A stretch of DNA of 64,000 nucleotides, from contig LSSL01000472.1 of the NCBI GenBank assembly GCA_001953115.1, positions 62,001 to 126,000 on the forward strand. Reading direction: 5' to 3'. Below, one piece after another: positions 24,781 to 35,776 of this stretch. The notes under the pieces were generated by a model. The model ran no database searches. It was not told where the DNA came from and saw nothing but the letters and a program-made list of their open reading frames with translations. A program made the translations under genes and the position numbers. This DNA comes from Smittium mucronatum (Eukaryota > Kickxellomycota > Harpellomycetes > Harpellales > Legeriomycetaceae). Each line of letters begins with the position of its first letter. Position 1 is the first letter of the stretch.

Positions 24781-26084
24781 AACAAATATTCCATCTCTTA
24801 GAATAATGGCTAAGAAGACGAAGTTAAACCTTTTAATTTGAGTCAAAGCCAAAATACTCAAGAGAAAGGTTAGATCTTTTAAGAATAATGGATTTCGAAA
24901 ACCCGCTTAAAAATGATCTTTAAAAGTAATATAAACTCTATTCAGAAACGATTATAAAATAGTGCCATTGAATTTTATGTTTGTAGTAAATTTAATTTGG
25001 TGAGTTTTTAATGCAATACCCCTTTGTGATATCCTAAATCCAATTAGAGGCCAGGGTTAGTTTTGATCAGAAGTGGTGAACTTTATATTAGTTGGGAGTA
25101 GCACAAAAGCCCCAGAGTCGGAACGATTCTTTTAAATCGCCTCGATCTTTATCGCAGAGGCCCTGAGGTTTGCTAGTTTTATAATTTCTTTATCTTAATA
25201 TCATATAATGTGGTATATAGTTCATTGAGTACGTTTTTTAATCAAATCCAAGTCTAAAGGAGTCTAAAATGGTCAATTTCCATCTTTTATCTCCAATCCT
25301 AGATATAGTAGATCTAAATGTGTCGTCATTTTTCTTGTATAAAAGAAATATATCATGAGAAATAAGCGTGTTTTTTAAATATAATTATGTGTAGAGTTAA
25401 AGAATAGAAATATAAAATAAAGGCTTTGGTTAATGCTATATACGTCCATGCAGCTCTTTTCATAATTACAATTAGAAAAATATAATATTTTTTTAAGGTC
25501 GAGTTTTTATTATTGGTAGAAAAAATGATTTTATATTTGCAAAAGTTTATGGCTCGGATTTTTGGGTTAAATAATAAATATTGTGATTGGAGATTTTATT
25601 GGAGCTTTGTTTTTTTTAAATTAACAGTTACTGACGGATTTTGTTCTGGAAAAAGTGAGTTGAGATGGCGGGGTTATTTAATTATTAATCCAAAAAAGTA
25701 ATTCTTTGAATATGAACAGAAGGCTCTCAACTGATTAAAGATAAATAGATTATAGTGTGAAAGTATCATATAACTTTCAGCTCTTTTTGGCACATTTGAT
25801 TCTGCTCTATGGATTCGATGGTGGTAGCATTGAATGTATGTGTTAAGATTCTTCATAAACCTAATATAAGAAACTAAAATCGCAATAATAAAAAAAATTG
25901 AAAAAAATAAAGTAAAAATTTTTATTTATTTTTTATATTGAAATAAAAATTTTAAAAGAAAATATTTTAATAAGTAAAATCAAAAAGGAATAATAATATC
26001 AAACTGAAAAGTATGTATAATATTGAAAGTTAGAAAAAAACATTAATAAAAATATGATAAAAGTTTCAGGTGTGAAATGGGTTG

Positions 26085-26541
26085 CTGCATTGAAATTATG
26101 CGAATATCAATCAATTAACCGAAAGGGGTGAGATTGAAGAGATGAGAAGATATTTGGAATGAGTCAGGCAATGAATTATAGAAGATATGGGATTTGGATG
26201 AGAGTATTAATAATGTGGGTGGGGAAGGGTTATGAATGGGTTAAGGAAGAATTGGTATGGGATCGGGAAGGGATTGAAAATATACGGGATGGGAAAAAGA
26301 TGCGATGAGGAAGATATTGGATGAGGATGGGGTGGGATGAGATGAAGATGTCATAGGATGAGACTGGATAGGGAAAAGATGAGTTCTGGAAGAGATGTGA
26401 TGAATTCGTGAATATATTGGGTGGTATTGGGAAGAGACGATATAGGGAAGAGATGGGATGAGTTCATGAGTAGATGTCATGGCGAAGAGATGGGAAAGAG
26501 ATGGGATCAATAAAAGACTGAATGGGGAAAATAAAGGATTG
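26085..26541 (+). repeat. G-rich degenerate subterminal array (GATGGGAAGAG-like)
   Basis: About 450 bp with strong G-over-C bias on the plus strand, composed of degenerate gatgggatgag, gggaagagatg and gatgaggaag units. It lies just inside the right terminal repeat; a shorter mirror tract lies inside the left one at 22069-22260. The 89-codon minus-strand open stretch (26510-26241), rich in S, H, P and I, is a by-product of the repeat. Confidence 0.75.
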
Positions 26542-26943
26542 TATTCGGATCGAGGTAGATGCGGGATGATTGGAAATGGAGGCGAGTTGTTCAGAATGCT
26601 ATTATAAACAGGATGTTAGATATTTCAATATTATTCGTGTATAAAAGCATATCATTTGTTAGAAAATAGTTTAATTTATCCATAAAGTTATATTATAATT
26701 ACCTTTTATATCAATCCAACTCTTGTGAACCAAAGATTTAAATAAACTTCGAGATGTGTTTTTTAAAAACTTATAGTTTATTAAAGTGAAGATAAACAAA
26801 TATTCTAAATTTAATTAATCCCCTTAATCATAAAGTAATACCCACTTAGTACATCCTGATAGCACTCCTTGTTTTTTTATGAAGAAAGTGGATCCATATT
26901 GCCTAGAAGATAGCAAAAATTTTCTTTATTTTGAATGATGGTC
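26542..26943 (-). repeat. Right terminal inverted repeat of the 5.3-kb element
   Basis: Reverse complement of 21663-22068. Its outer end abuts the bestrophin pseudogene within about 20-40 bp. Confidence 0.85.
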
Positions 26944-26959
26944 TCCAAATTTTCATTTC

Positions 26960-28059
26960 TTTCATCATTTTATGCTGTTAGAATTTCATCCTCATTCATT
27001 TTTCCTCCATTTATACTTTTTCCCCTGAGACTTGGTACTTTTCAGCTGGTGGGACTTTCTTAAAAATACTACCTAAGATAATTATAGGTGTCGTGTATTC
27101 CGTATTGGTATGGTTATTTATGTGAAAAAACATCGAGTAGCATTACCAAGATCCATCTGTACTAATTTTTTCTGAAAAATTTTAATAAAAAATTCTTCAG
27201 GAAACAACCATTATGAATTGTTTAGCGTAAAAGATGTAAATTTCCTTTTCTTATCTTCTCTTTAGCTGGTTACTTTTTTACTGTGGTTTCTCTGTTGATG
27301 GTTTTCAGAATTAACACATAATATGATGATTTTTGGAAGGAAGAAAACTATATTCTAATATCGAGAGAAGTATTACTGAAGCCATACTAGTTTTTCACTT
27401 ATCCATTCCTAAATAAACACAAAATGACGATAAGGAAAAAATAAAGGTCATGAAAAACCCGATTTCTATGTCATATCCAATAAATTACTATTTTTAGGTC
27501 AGATAAAACTATTCCCTCCAAAATCAAAGTTTTTATACGATGATGGCGCTTGTGAGCATATCATTGATAAAAAAATACCTCCTATATCTGGGTTTGAAAT
27601 GAGGTATCGCGGAATATTTAAAAAAAACTCCTTTAATCTTCCGATCGTCCTTTCTTTTTGAAATAACAAATTATTTGCAATACATATACAGATCTGAAGG
27701 ATCTCCTGTGTTGTTTTTTGTGCTATTTAATCGCGTTAGCTCTATTATGTATGTTTTTATTGGTTGAATCAATCCAAACAACACCCGTCCCATTCGCATA
27801 CAGTTCTCATTTACATTTAGTTTGCACAGTGTACTTAATGTATATCCCATTTACTTTAAATGAATATCACGTATCAGTCATTACTATAATACAATTAATT
27901 AAAACTCTTGTGTTGCTGGGGATCTTATCTATAGCAGAGGAGATTGAAAATCCTTTTGGGTGTGACAAAAACGACTTACCTATTTCCAATTATTGCGATA
28001 ACTTATACAACCAACTCATGTACATCTTGGAAACTTATCATCCTCAAATATTTCCTTAA
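26960..28059 (+). pseudogene. Broken paralogue of the bestrophin-family channel
   Basis: Collinear with the gene at 9641. Exon 1 remnants: IYTFSPETW and GTFLKILPKIIIGVVYSVLV (about 27015-27120), followed by in-frame stops. The intron donor GTAAGA is lost (about 27146), but the acceptor AG at 27264-27265 is kept, followed by GYFFTVVSLLMVFRINT. There a TAA replaces the Ala codon of the FRTNTAYDRF motif (about 27319). Further stops and frameshifts follow. The last 114 codons (27718-28059) are open and well conserved: IQTTPVPFAYSSHLHL, EEIENPFGCDKNDLP and a C-terminus slightly different from the intact gene. Only this tail could be translated. It lies right beside the inverted repeat of the 5.3-kb element. 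Clearly a pseudogene of a once spliced copy, not a retrocopy, since intron remnants are present. Confidence 0.9.
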
Positions 28060-28676
28060 TATACACTTTTCGTTTCTCATTTTTTAATATTTTAAAATAT
28101 TCAATTATTTTCAGGATATTTAACTTGAAAAAACGCTAATCTTTTGATTATAGCTCGATTATGTCTCATGAATCACAATAGTGTAATATAAATCATTTTA
28201 ATTTTCCCGCATTTACATTATATAATAACTTTTTTAAAGATGTATAAAAATATACTCATGAAATTTCTCAAATTTCTGAAAAAACTGTACCATAAATATT
28301 ATCTCTTTTTTATTAGGGGTATAAAATATTAGATGCGCTAAGGATGAAATGATACACCCATTAAACATTTGTTGATTTAAGTTTAGGACAATGTGGAAAA
28401 ATGACTAACTAATAAAATAATTTTCCAAGATGAAAAACCTCACCTCATATATATTTATTTTTCTCTATTACAGTTAATATTAATTTAATTTTATTGGAAT
28501 AAATAAAGGTTAATTGCGAATATTGTAATTTTAGGATATATTAAATATCCTGTAAATTTAATAATGTATATTTTGGAATTTTCCATCGGACGATAGTTCT
28601 TATTTGAAGAACATAAGATGTTTCAGTCCTTTTTCTTTCAGAACATTAGTTTTAAAATTTAAAAATTTAAATAAAT
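28060..28676. other. AT-rich spacer, no gene seen
   Basis: No protein-like frame. It ends in an AT microsatellite at about 28677-28702. Confidence 0.5.
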
Positions 28677-28702
28677 AGATATATATATATATATATATAT
28701 AT

Positions 28703-29322
28703 TTGTATCACGGAATTTTATTGTAAGATAAAGTCATTAAAAACTATACTAAAAAAATATGAAAAAATGAAAAAATCGTATAGAAAAGACTATTATCCTA
28801 ACTACAATAAGCTCCTCTGCTGGACTACCGGCTGCGTACCTACGGGAAAAGGGTTCAATCTACCAACCGAAAGACCCCCCCTGGCTTGCTTCAAGTAGGC
28901 TGGATGACTGAGGTTACATGCAGTCAGGAATTATGCTCTTTTTCAACGAAAAATAGTTCATTGAATCTACCGAGCTCCTAGTCAGAGCCTACTTCTAATA
29001 CGATTAATAAAATTAGGCTCCTACCCAAACGTGGGATTGATCGACATGGCTTTCTTAAAAATAGCCGTTAGACGCTGGGATCCGTCTGGCTGTCGAAAGC
29101 TGGACTTGTGCACTAGACTATGTCTCAGCTGTGCTAAACGACCGGTTCTTCCTGTTTCTAGATGGTCCTCCTCTGGAATCGTTGTCCTCCGAATCGCTGT
29201 GGGCTGTCTCCACTATTCCCAACCAAGAATAGTACAACGCTGTGTGAAATTTTGGTCTAGTCTACTTCGAAAATTACACTATTAAGCCCCTAAACCACGG
29301 CAAGGTATTTCAATCTTATGGG
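28703..29322 (-). mobile_element. Retroposon family copy 5, inside an AT microsatellite
   Basis: About 620 bp, full length on the minus strand, with the usual 5' end slightly altered (rc of caatcttatggg). The tail side has no long T-run; it abuts (AT)n directly, and the other end also abuts (AT)n (29323-29340). Either the target was the microsatellite, or slippage expanded the target-site duplication. The sense frame (YYSWLGIVETAHSDSEDNDSR) is intact. The plus-strand stretch 29031-29285 is a shadow. Confidence 0.88.
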
Positions 29323-29340
29323 TATATATATATATATATT

Positions 29341-30409
29341 TATTGATAATATTATCAACATGGACCTCTAAAAGAGCCTTCAGTCTCACCCAAATCATTT
29401 ATTTTTTATATTGATAATATTTTAAAAGGTATTAATGGCCTCGCATTCCCAGTGATCGCCTCTGTAAAACCCGAACATTTCAATCTGATAACACAATATT
29501 ATTTACAGAGCCTACACTGAATATTTAAGAATTAAAAAATGTGAATAATTTTCAAAATCAAGAAAAATTCCGTGAATTCTTTGTGGTATGAAAGGAAAAT
29601 TCATCTGGCTCCAGTAGTTATATAAAGCATATTTAAACATAAAAATCCTGCGAATCTCGCTATATACATATTTCTTTATATTAAAAATAAATAGGATGAG
29701 TGTGTTTTTATTGAACCCAACATATATAAGCTAGAAAAGTTTTCTACGCATATTATAATTTTTTTAACAGACCTCGAGTGCCTGGAAAACTGAAAATATT
29801 TTTTAATATATATATATATATTGTTTATCAGACATCATGGAAGTGTGAGTTTAGCGATCAATGAAGTCAGATTTCAACATATACAGATCGAAAATAACCA
29901 ATATACGCAGCATGTTTCTAAACACGGGGATTATACTGCCTTTTAATGATTTAGAATCAAATAAGATTTGAAATTTTCCATTGTAAAAAATAATAGCTAA
30001 ATATCGTGCTTAACATATATTTCATGCCTCAAAAAATATATGCTAGCTCAAAAACTTCACATTATGTTTTTAAAAATTTAATAAGGCTGGAAAAAAGTTA
30101 AATAAATATATAATTATTATCTATAGATAGTTCAATGGATATTAATTGATCTTTATTTTAAAAGTAGATGCAATTCTGTAAACCTCAAATCATATTTCAA
30201 TCCTGAATTAAGAGATATTTTTGTTTATCTCTATCTTATACCGGTGGACTTTGGAAACTAGCAGAACTTTCAGCGTGCCCGCAACATTTTTTACATTCTA
30301 TGGATATATAATTCTAGACAAAATTTACTATTTATACTATTAAAATTTCTTCATCTGATTAAATGCTATTTACAACCATTCCGAGGTCTTCACAGAGTAT
30401 GAAGTCTAC
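29341..30409. other. AT-rich spacer, no gene seen
   Basis: About 1.1 kb without a recognisable gene. It has short AT microsatellites near 29805-29822. Confidence 0.5.
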
Positions 30410-31036
30410 TTTTTTTCGTATCAAATGATTTTTTTGTAGGATAACTTCATTAAAAACTATTCTAAAAAAGTATGAAAAAAATAAAAAGACGTTTAGAAAA
30501 GACTATTATCTTGACTAAAATAAGCCACTCTGTCGGGCTACGGGCTTCTTGCCTACGGGAAAAGGTATCAATCTACCAACCGAAAGACACGCCCTGGCAT
30601 CGCTTTAATTAGTTGTATGAGTGAGGTTACTTATTATAATTAATTAAACTTTTTTTTTTTTCAGCTTAAAATAGTTCATCGAAGCTAATGAGCTCTTAGT
30701 CAGAGTCTACTTCTAACAGGATTAATAAAATTAGATTCCTACCCAAATGTGAGGTTGATCAACACGGTTTTCCTAAAAATAGCTGTTAGAACTGAGATCT
30801 GTCTGACTGTCGAACGCTGGACTTATGCACTAGACTATGCCTCAGCTGTGCTAAACGACCGGTTCCTCCTGTTTCTAGATGGTCATCCTCTGGAATCGCT
30901 GTCCTCCGAATCGCGGTTTGCTGTCTCCACTATTCCCAACCAAGAATGGAAAAACGCCATTTTAAATTTTAGTTTAATGTGCTTCGAAATTTACACTATT
31001 AAGCTCCAAAACCACGGTAAGGTATTTCACTCTTAG
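30410..31036 (-). mobile_element. Retroposon family copy 6, full length but diverged
   Basis: About 627 bp with a T-run at 30410-30416 on the tail side and ggtatttcactcttag at the 5' end. It is more mutated than copies 4, 5 and 7, with several substitutions in the hairpins and the polyadenylation region. No clear target-site duplication. The plus-strand stretch 30749-31036 is not a gene. Confidence 0.85.
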
Positions 31037-34000
31037 AAGTGAAATCTCTAATCATGACTTTGATTAATATCTAATTCTGGTATAATTTTCTAACTAATTA
31101 GGCCATCACATGAAATATCAGGCTCAATAAGAAAATATTGATATCTCAGTTTTCCAATTCAATGATAAAGGAGTTCAATGACCTGGATAACAATGATTTA
31201 TAAACATGAAAAATTAATTATTTTGAAGATGATTTGGCTTTTCCACAAAAATTATCGCTTTTTTATTATTGCACCATTTATATTATCATTTTCCTTAATA
31301 TTGCTCTCTAATAAGTTCAAAAGCTAATAAATATATATATATATATATTTTTTGTGTTTTTTTGTGTTTTTTACAAGGGGCTCTAATTATTATTAAAAGT
31401 ATACGGTAAAACTCAAAATAAAAATAAAAAATCTGATATTTAATAGAAAGATTTAAAATAATTCATTGAAAATTCTGTAATGGTCTTCATTAAATAAAAA
31501 TGGATGAAAAGGAACCTGGATCAAAATTTTAAATTTCTGCTTAGCAATGATGCTAAAAATCCCGAGCACTGGAAAAATTTAAATGTGGATCTTTTTAAAA
31601 ATATATTTCAATAGATATTAAATATGTATATTAAAAAATCTCTCACTTTTTTTCGATTCACATTTTCTTGGGATCAGTAATTGTTTTTTATCTAAATCCT
31701 ATTAAATGGAAAAAAATTTGTAATAATAATGCCAATATTTTCCCGTCTATCAACCCATTTTTCACCCAAAAAAATCAAAATCAAAATTCCATTTTTAAAA
31801 AATAAAAAATATTTTTTATTTGATACAGTAAAAAAAAATGAGATTTTGATTTGGATGGGCATTTTTATATTCTTTATTTAGAAAAAAAATAATGAGTAAC
31901 ATTTTTCCTTGAAAAAATGGTTAAAAGTTATAGGGAATGTATAGCTGAAAACAGAAATTGAAAAAGGAAAAAGAAAAAACCTTCAATTATGATTTCAAAT
32001 CATTTATATTTTTCAAAATATATTTGTAAGTATTCAAAGATCCAATATTAATACATTTATTTTACCCATGCCTGCAAATTGTTTCAATGCTTAATATGGT
32101 CAAATAAAAATAATTAAAATGATATTAATATTTAAAATATTCCATAAATATGTGGAGGCGAATGCAGTTTTGACTAAAAATTTAGTAATCTGAAGAAATT
32201 AATTCCTTGAGATTTTACTGGGCAATAATTTCGATAAATTACGATTCAGAATTTAAAGGATGATTACAAAAAAAAAAAAAAAAATTAATTATGGGATTTT
32301 TACGCCGATCTCTGCCTAAATGATTTTTTTCATTGTATAATATTTAAAAGAAAGTTATTGAAAAAGCGAAATAAAAAAGAAGTACAATAGACACAGAGTC
32401 ATAGAAAAGAAGATTGATTGTATCAAGAAAAAAAAATAACATTTTTAATATTTTTCTGAACTTCGCGTTATTAAATCGTAAGGATTCAAAACACCAATTG
32501 TAATATACTCAAAAAATATTTTCATTGATCTTTGAAGACTCAGAATTCGGATTTTTTTCTATAATTACTATATATTTATTCTAATTTAGTCTTAATTTAT
32601 ATTACTTCATCATAATCATACACTCACAAAAAAAAATCTTATTATTTCTGCTTATTATCTTACAATAATTATAAAATTCGAATAAAATGGAGAATTTTTA
32701 ACAATCAATACTGAAAATAAAATACTTCTGAAAAGGAAAATTCTAAACAGTAACCAATCAATTTTGATTTGAGTAATGTTTTAAGGCAGAATAGGAAATC
32801 TAAATCCCAACTATTCTGCAAACCTTTTATTGATTCAAATAAGTTTTATAAGTAAAATAAACATATGGAATATTAAATATTAAATAATTTTTTATATTTC
32901 TTAATTTTTTGATAAAAAATTCAGTTTCACATTCAGAAAAATACGTTAAAAAATCTCTTTTTTATAAACAAAATTATATATATACCTTAATAGTGATTTT
33001 ATTGTATTTGAAATTAAATATTTGGTTAATCTTTCATCTGGATAAATTTTTAATTTTCATCATTTTCCAAACATTCAAATAATATTACTCAGATTTTTAT
33101 AAATTTTTTACCTTTTCCTATTTTTATTAATAAATCTTTCAAATTATAATATATTTCACTAAAATTTTTATGAATTCTTGTAAAAATATCTTTTAGTTCA
33201 ATTTAATTTTATTAGGTCGCTATTCATTATATTAAATATGTTTACAAATTTTTTTATGAGAAGTATAGAAGGATTAAGTAATTTATTTTAAAAAAAGACT
33301 TACATATTTGAAGATATAATATAAAATAAATTTATGAATAATTTATTACTTTTTTGCCAAAATTATTAGATTTGTCCTTTAAAAAAAAGTGTATTATTTA
33401 CTGTAATTTATTACAATCAATATTCAATACTATTTATAATTTTTAGCTTTTTTAGGAAAAAAATATCATTAAAAACTGCGATCAAACTTATTTATTTTAG
33501 AATCACAAAAAAAAAGAGTTTAATTTGACAGTTTTTTTATAAATTTATAATACTACATTAGCTTATTTAAAAAATTAAAAAAAATATATTAAATATCAAT
33601 TTTAAATATTAATTTATTGATATCCCAAAATTTTTAATATTTTCAAACAGATCTTTGATTAGATTATATATTTTTTACTATAAATTTGCTTTTTTATTAA
33701 TATTTATCGGTTTTAAAAACCAAATAAGCACTGAAATAAACAAAAAATCATTTGATAATCATACAATAAATAGCTATAATATTTTTTAAAAAAGGATTTG
33801 AATCTAAGATTAGCGCGGTTAACGTATGATATTTTTTGATAGAATCTATAAAATAATTGAGCTTTATTTATAAATTATATATTTTTCAATTGATTTTTGA
33901 ACAAAATTATTTGTTATTGTATAAATAAAAAATTACATCAATAATAAATGTTTATTTTTTGCTTTTAATACAGAAAATTAAATCTCGTAACTCGTTAAAT

Positions 34001-35234
34001 TTGATTTTTATATTAATTTTTATAATATATTCTTGATAAATTTATGCACCAGAAACTTTCATTTTAAATCATGATTAGTTTTAAAAATCTAAAAGCTTTT
34101 TCTCTTCACTTACTTTTGTTTTTTTGGAAAATACTATTTTATATATTTTATCGATATTCATTACATATTTTTTTATACATCAAGAAAATAAAATAGTTGA
34201 ATTCCAACATTTTTTTACCAATTAATCAGATTCAATCAGCAATCTTTTAAAAAAATACTATGTTAAACAAAATCATTTCATTTATTAAAATATTTAAATT
34301 TATATATGTTCATTAAAAAGAACTATCATCAATATTCTCAAAAAAAAAGTTATCGCTTCAAACTTACTCAAATAAGAATCTAAATCTGTCTATATTAAAT
34401 AAAAGTAGAAATATATATATATTGATTAAAATCTTAATTCCACTTGAAATTTTTTATTATTATCAAATATAACATCAAATTGATGAAATTGCTGAAGTGA
34501 TAAGAAGTAATTTAATGATTTCTCCTGCTCGCAACTTTTGTCGTTTTTTTTATTTAAGGGATTTTAAATTAATAAATTTCAATTAAAATTAAACTTTTAA
34601 AAAGTAATAGGTTTCATATTAATATATTAGGAAACATTAAAAATATGATTCAAATTTTTGTAGAAAAAATCAAAAATACTTCAAATAAAATTTTAATTAT
34701 ACAGATTTTTGAAATATATATTTAATCATATAGTAAAATGCAAATAATATTTCAGTGGCAGATTTTTTAAAAAAAAAATCTTATTCAATCATTTTTATGC
34801 TTGAATTTAATAAATTCTGAAATTAACAAATATTAATTGAAAAAGATGTAAAATTATGGTTCTAAATTTTTTTTATTAGTCATTCTTTACTTGAGAAGCT
34901 GAAAATGTAAGTACATTAAAGTGTTATGATTCGCATTCTCTAACTAGACGAAGATAAGCCTTCTTTATGATATGAAAGTCTTAGCACACTTGTGGACTGT
35001 TTTTTTCACCATATATTTCATTAGTATCGTATAGTAATTCCTTCGTTTAGTTTCGAATATAATTATTTCTATATTTTTTGCTTTTTTTTTAATAGTATTA
35101 ATTTCAGATTATTTCAGTTTTTATTGTAGTATTTTATTGGTCTGGGATTATTACCCGTTATTCAAGTTTAATAGTTTATTTAGTTTCTGTTTTTCTTGCA
35201 TAGTGAAGGCATTGACTTATATAGTGTTATAGGC
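31037..35234. other. Gene desert
   Basis: About 4.2 kb of very AT-rich DNA with no protein-like frame. It contains an AT microsatellite near 31331-31350 and an A-run near 32270-32283. The last 300 bp become noticeably less AT-rich, leading into the coding island at 35235. Confidence 0.5.
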
Positions 35235-35776
35235 ATGGTTATGCACAACCATGAGTTTGTTGAATCCGATGCTTACCCTTAAGGATTTTCATCGGATATT
35301 GAAGCTTGAAGAGATGTGGCTGAAGATATTGATAGTGATGCTTCGGCATCATTCTATACTAACGTACCTGCACTAGAAGATGAATTAGACCCATCGGTAA
35401 AGTTGGCGGGAGAGCCAGTAATTGAAGGTCGTTTATTTTATTCACTGGGACTTTCGTTAATTTTCGGTTCAAACCCAACGGTAAGGTTCTCGATTATTAT
35501 TCCTACCGTGGGGCTGTACAAACACTTAGTGTTTTAAGTACAATGAGCAACGGGCGAAGTGTGGATAGGTGGAATAAGGAGGTAATATCTTCTCTAAAGT
35601 CTCTACTGTGGGAGGGTGATGGGTACGCTGGAGATAGTACGCTTAGCGTTACCTCCTATTTCTCAACACAACAACAATTTCGAAGCGAGTATTTGTACCA
35701 GTCTGAATGGTATAGAGAATCCTCTTCCGACAATATTCCAAAAAATTACTCAATAAGTGCAAAATTTCTAAAATGA
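35235..35776 (+). pseudogene. Broken coding island of unknown identity
   Basis: Roughly 540 bp with far higher G+C than its surroundings and protein-like codon use. Reading from the ATG at 35235 (MVMHNHEFVESDAYP), it meets TAA at 35280-35282 and TGA at 35307-35309. It then runs open through an acidic stretch (AEDIDSDASASF, ALEDELDPSVKLAGEP). Near 35470-35490 the coding signal moves to another frame (VLDYYSYRGAVQTLSVLS, then MSNGRSVDRWNKEVISSLKS from 35543) and continues to a TGA at 35774-35776. One ancestral protein of about 180 residues with two nonsense changes and one frameshift fits. I do not recognise a family; a retrotransposon Gag-like protein is one possibility without direct support. 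Confidence 0.5.

Larger units (their letters stand above)
21663..26943 (+). mobile_element. 5.3-kb DNA element with about 400-bp terminal inverted repeats
   Basis: The left arm 21663-22068 is repeated as the reverse complement at 26542-26943, at over 90% identity by eye, including 'gaccatcattcaaaataaa' at the outer ends and 'aactcgcctccatttccaa' near the inner ends. Inside the right arm lies a G-rich array, inside the left arm a shorter C-rich counterpart, and in the middle a decayed transposase. I could not define a target-site duplication. Superfamily unknown. Confidence 0.85.

Noticed and set aside
26241..26510. 89-codon minus-strand open stretch rich in S, H, P and I
   Set aside because: By-product of the G-rich degenerate array; no family motif.
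29031..29285. Plus-strand open stretch in retroposon copy 5 (and the similar ones at 927-1229, 30749-31036 and 60036-60221)
   Set aside because: They lie antisense to the element's poly(A)-defined transcript and differ in frame and length between copies; the sense-strand frame is the conserved one.
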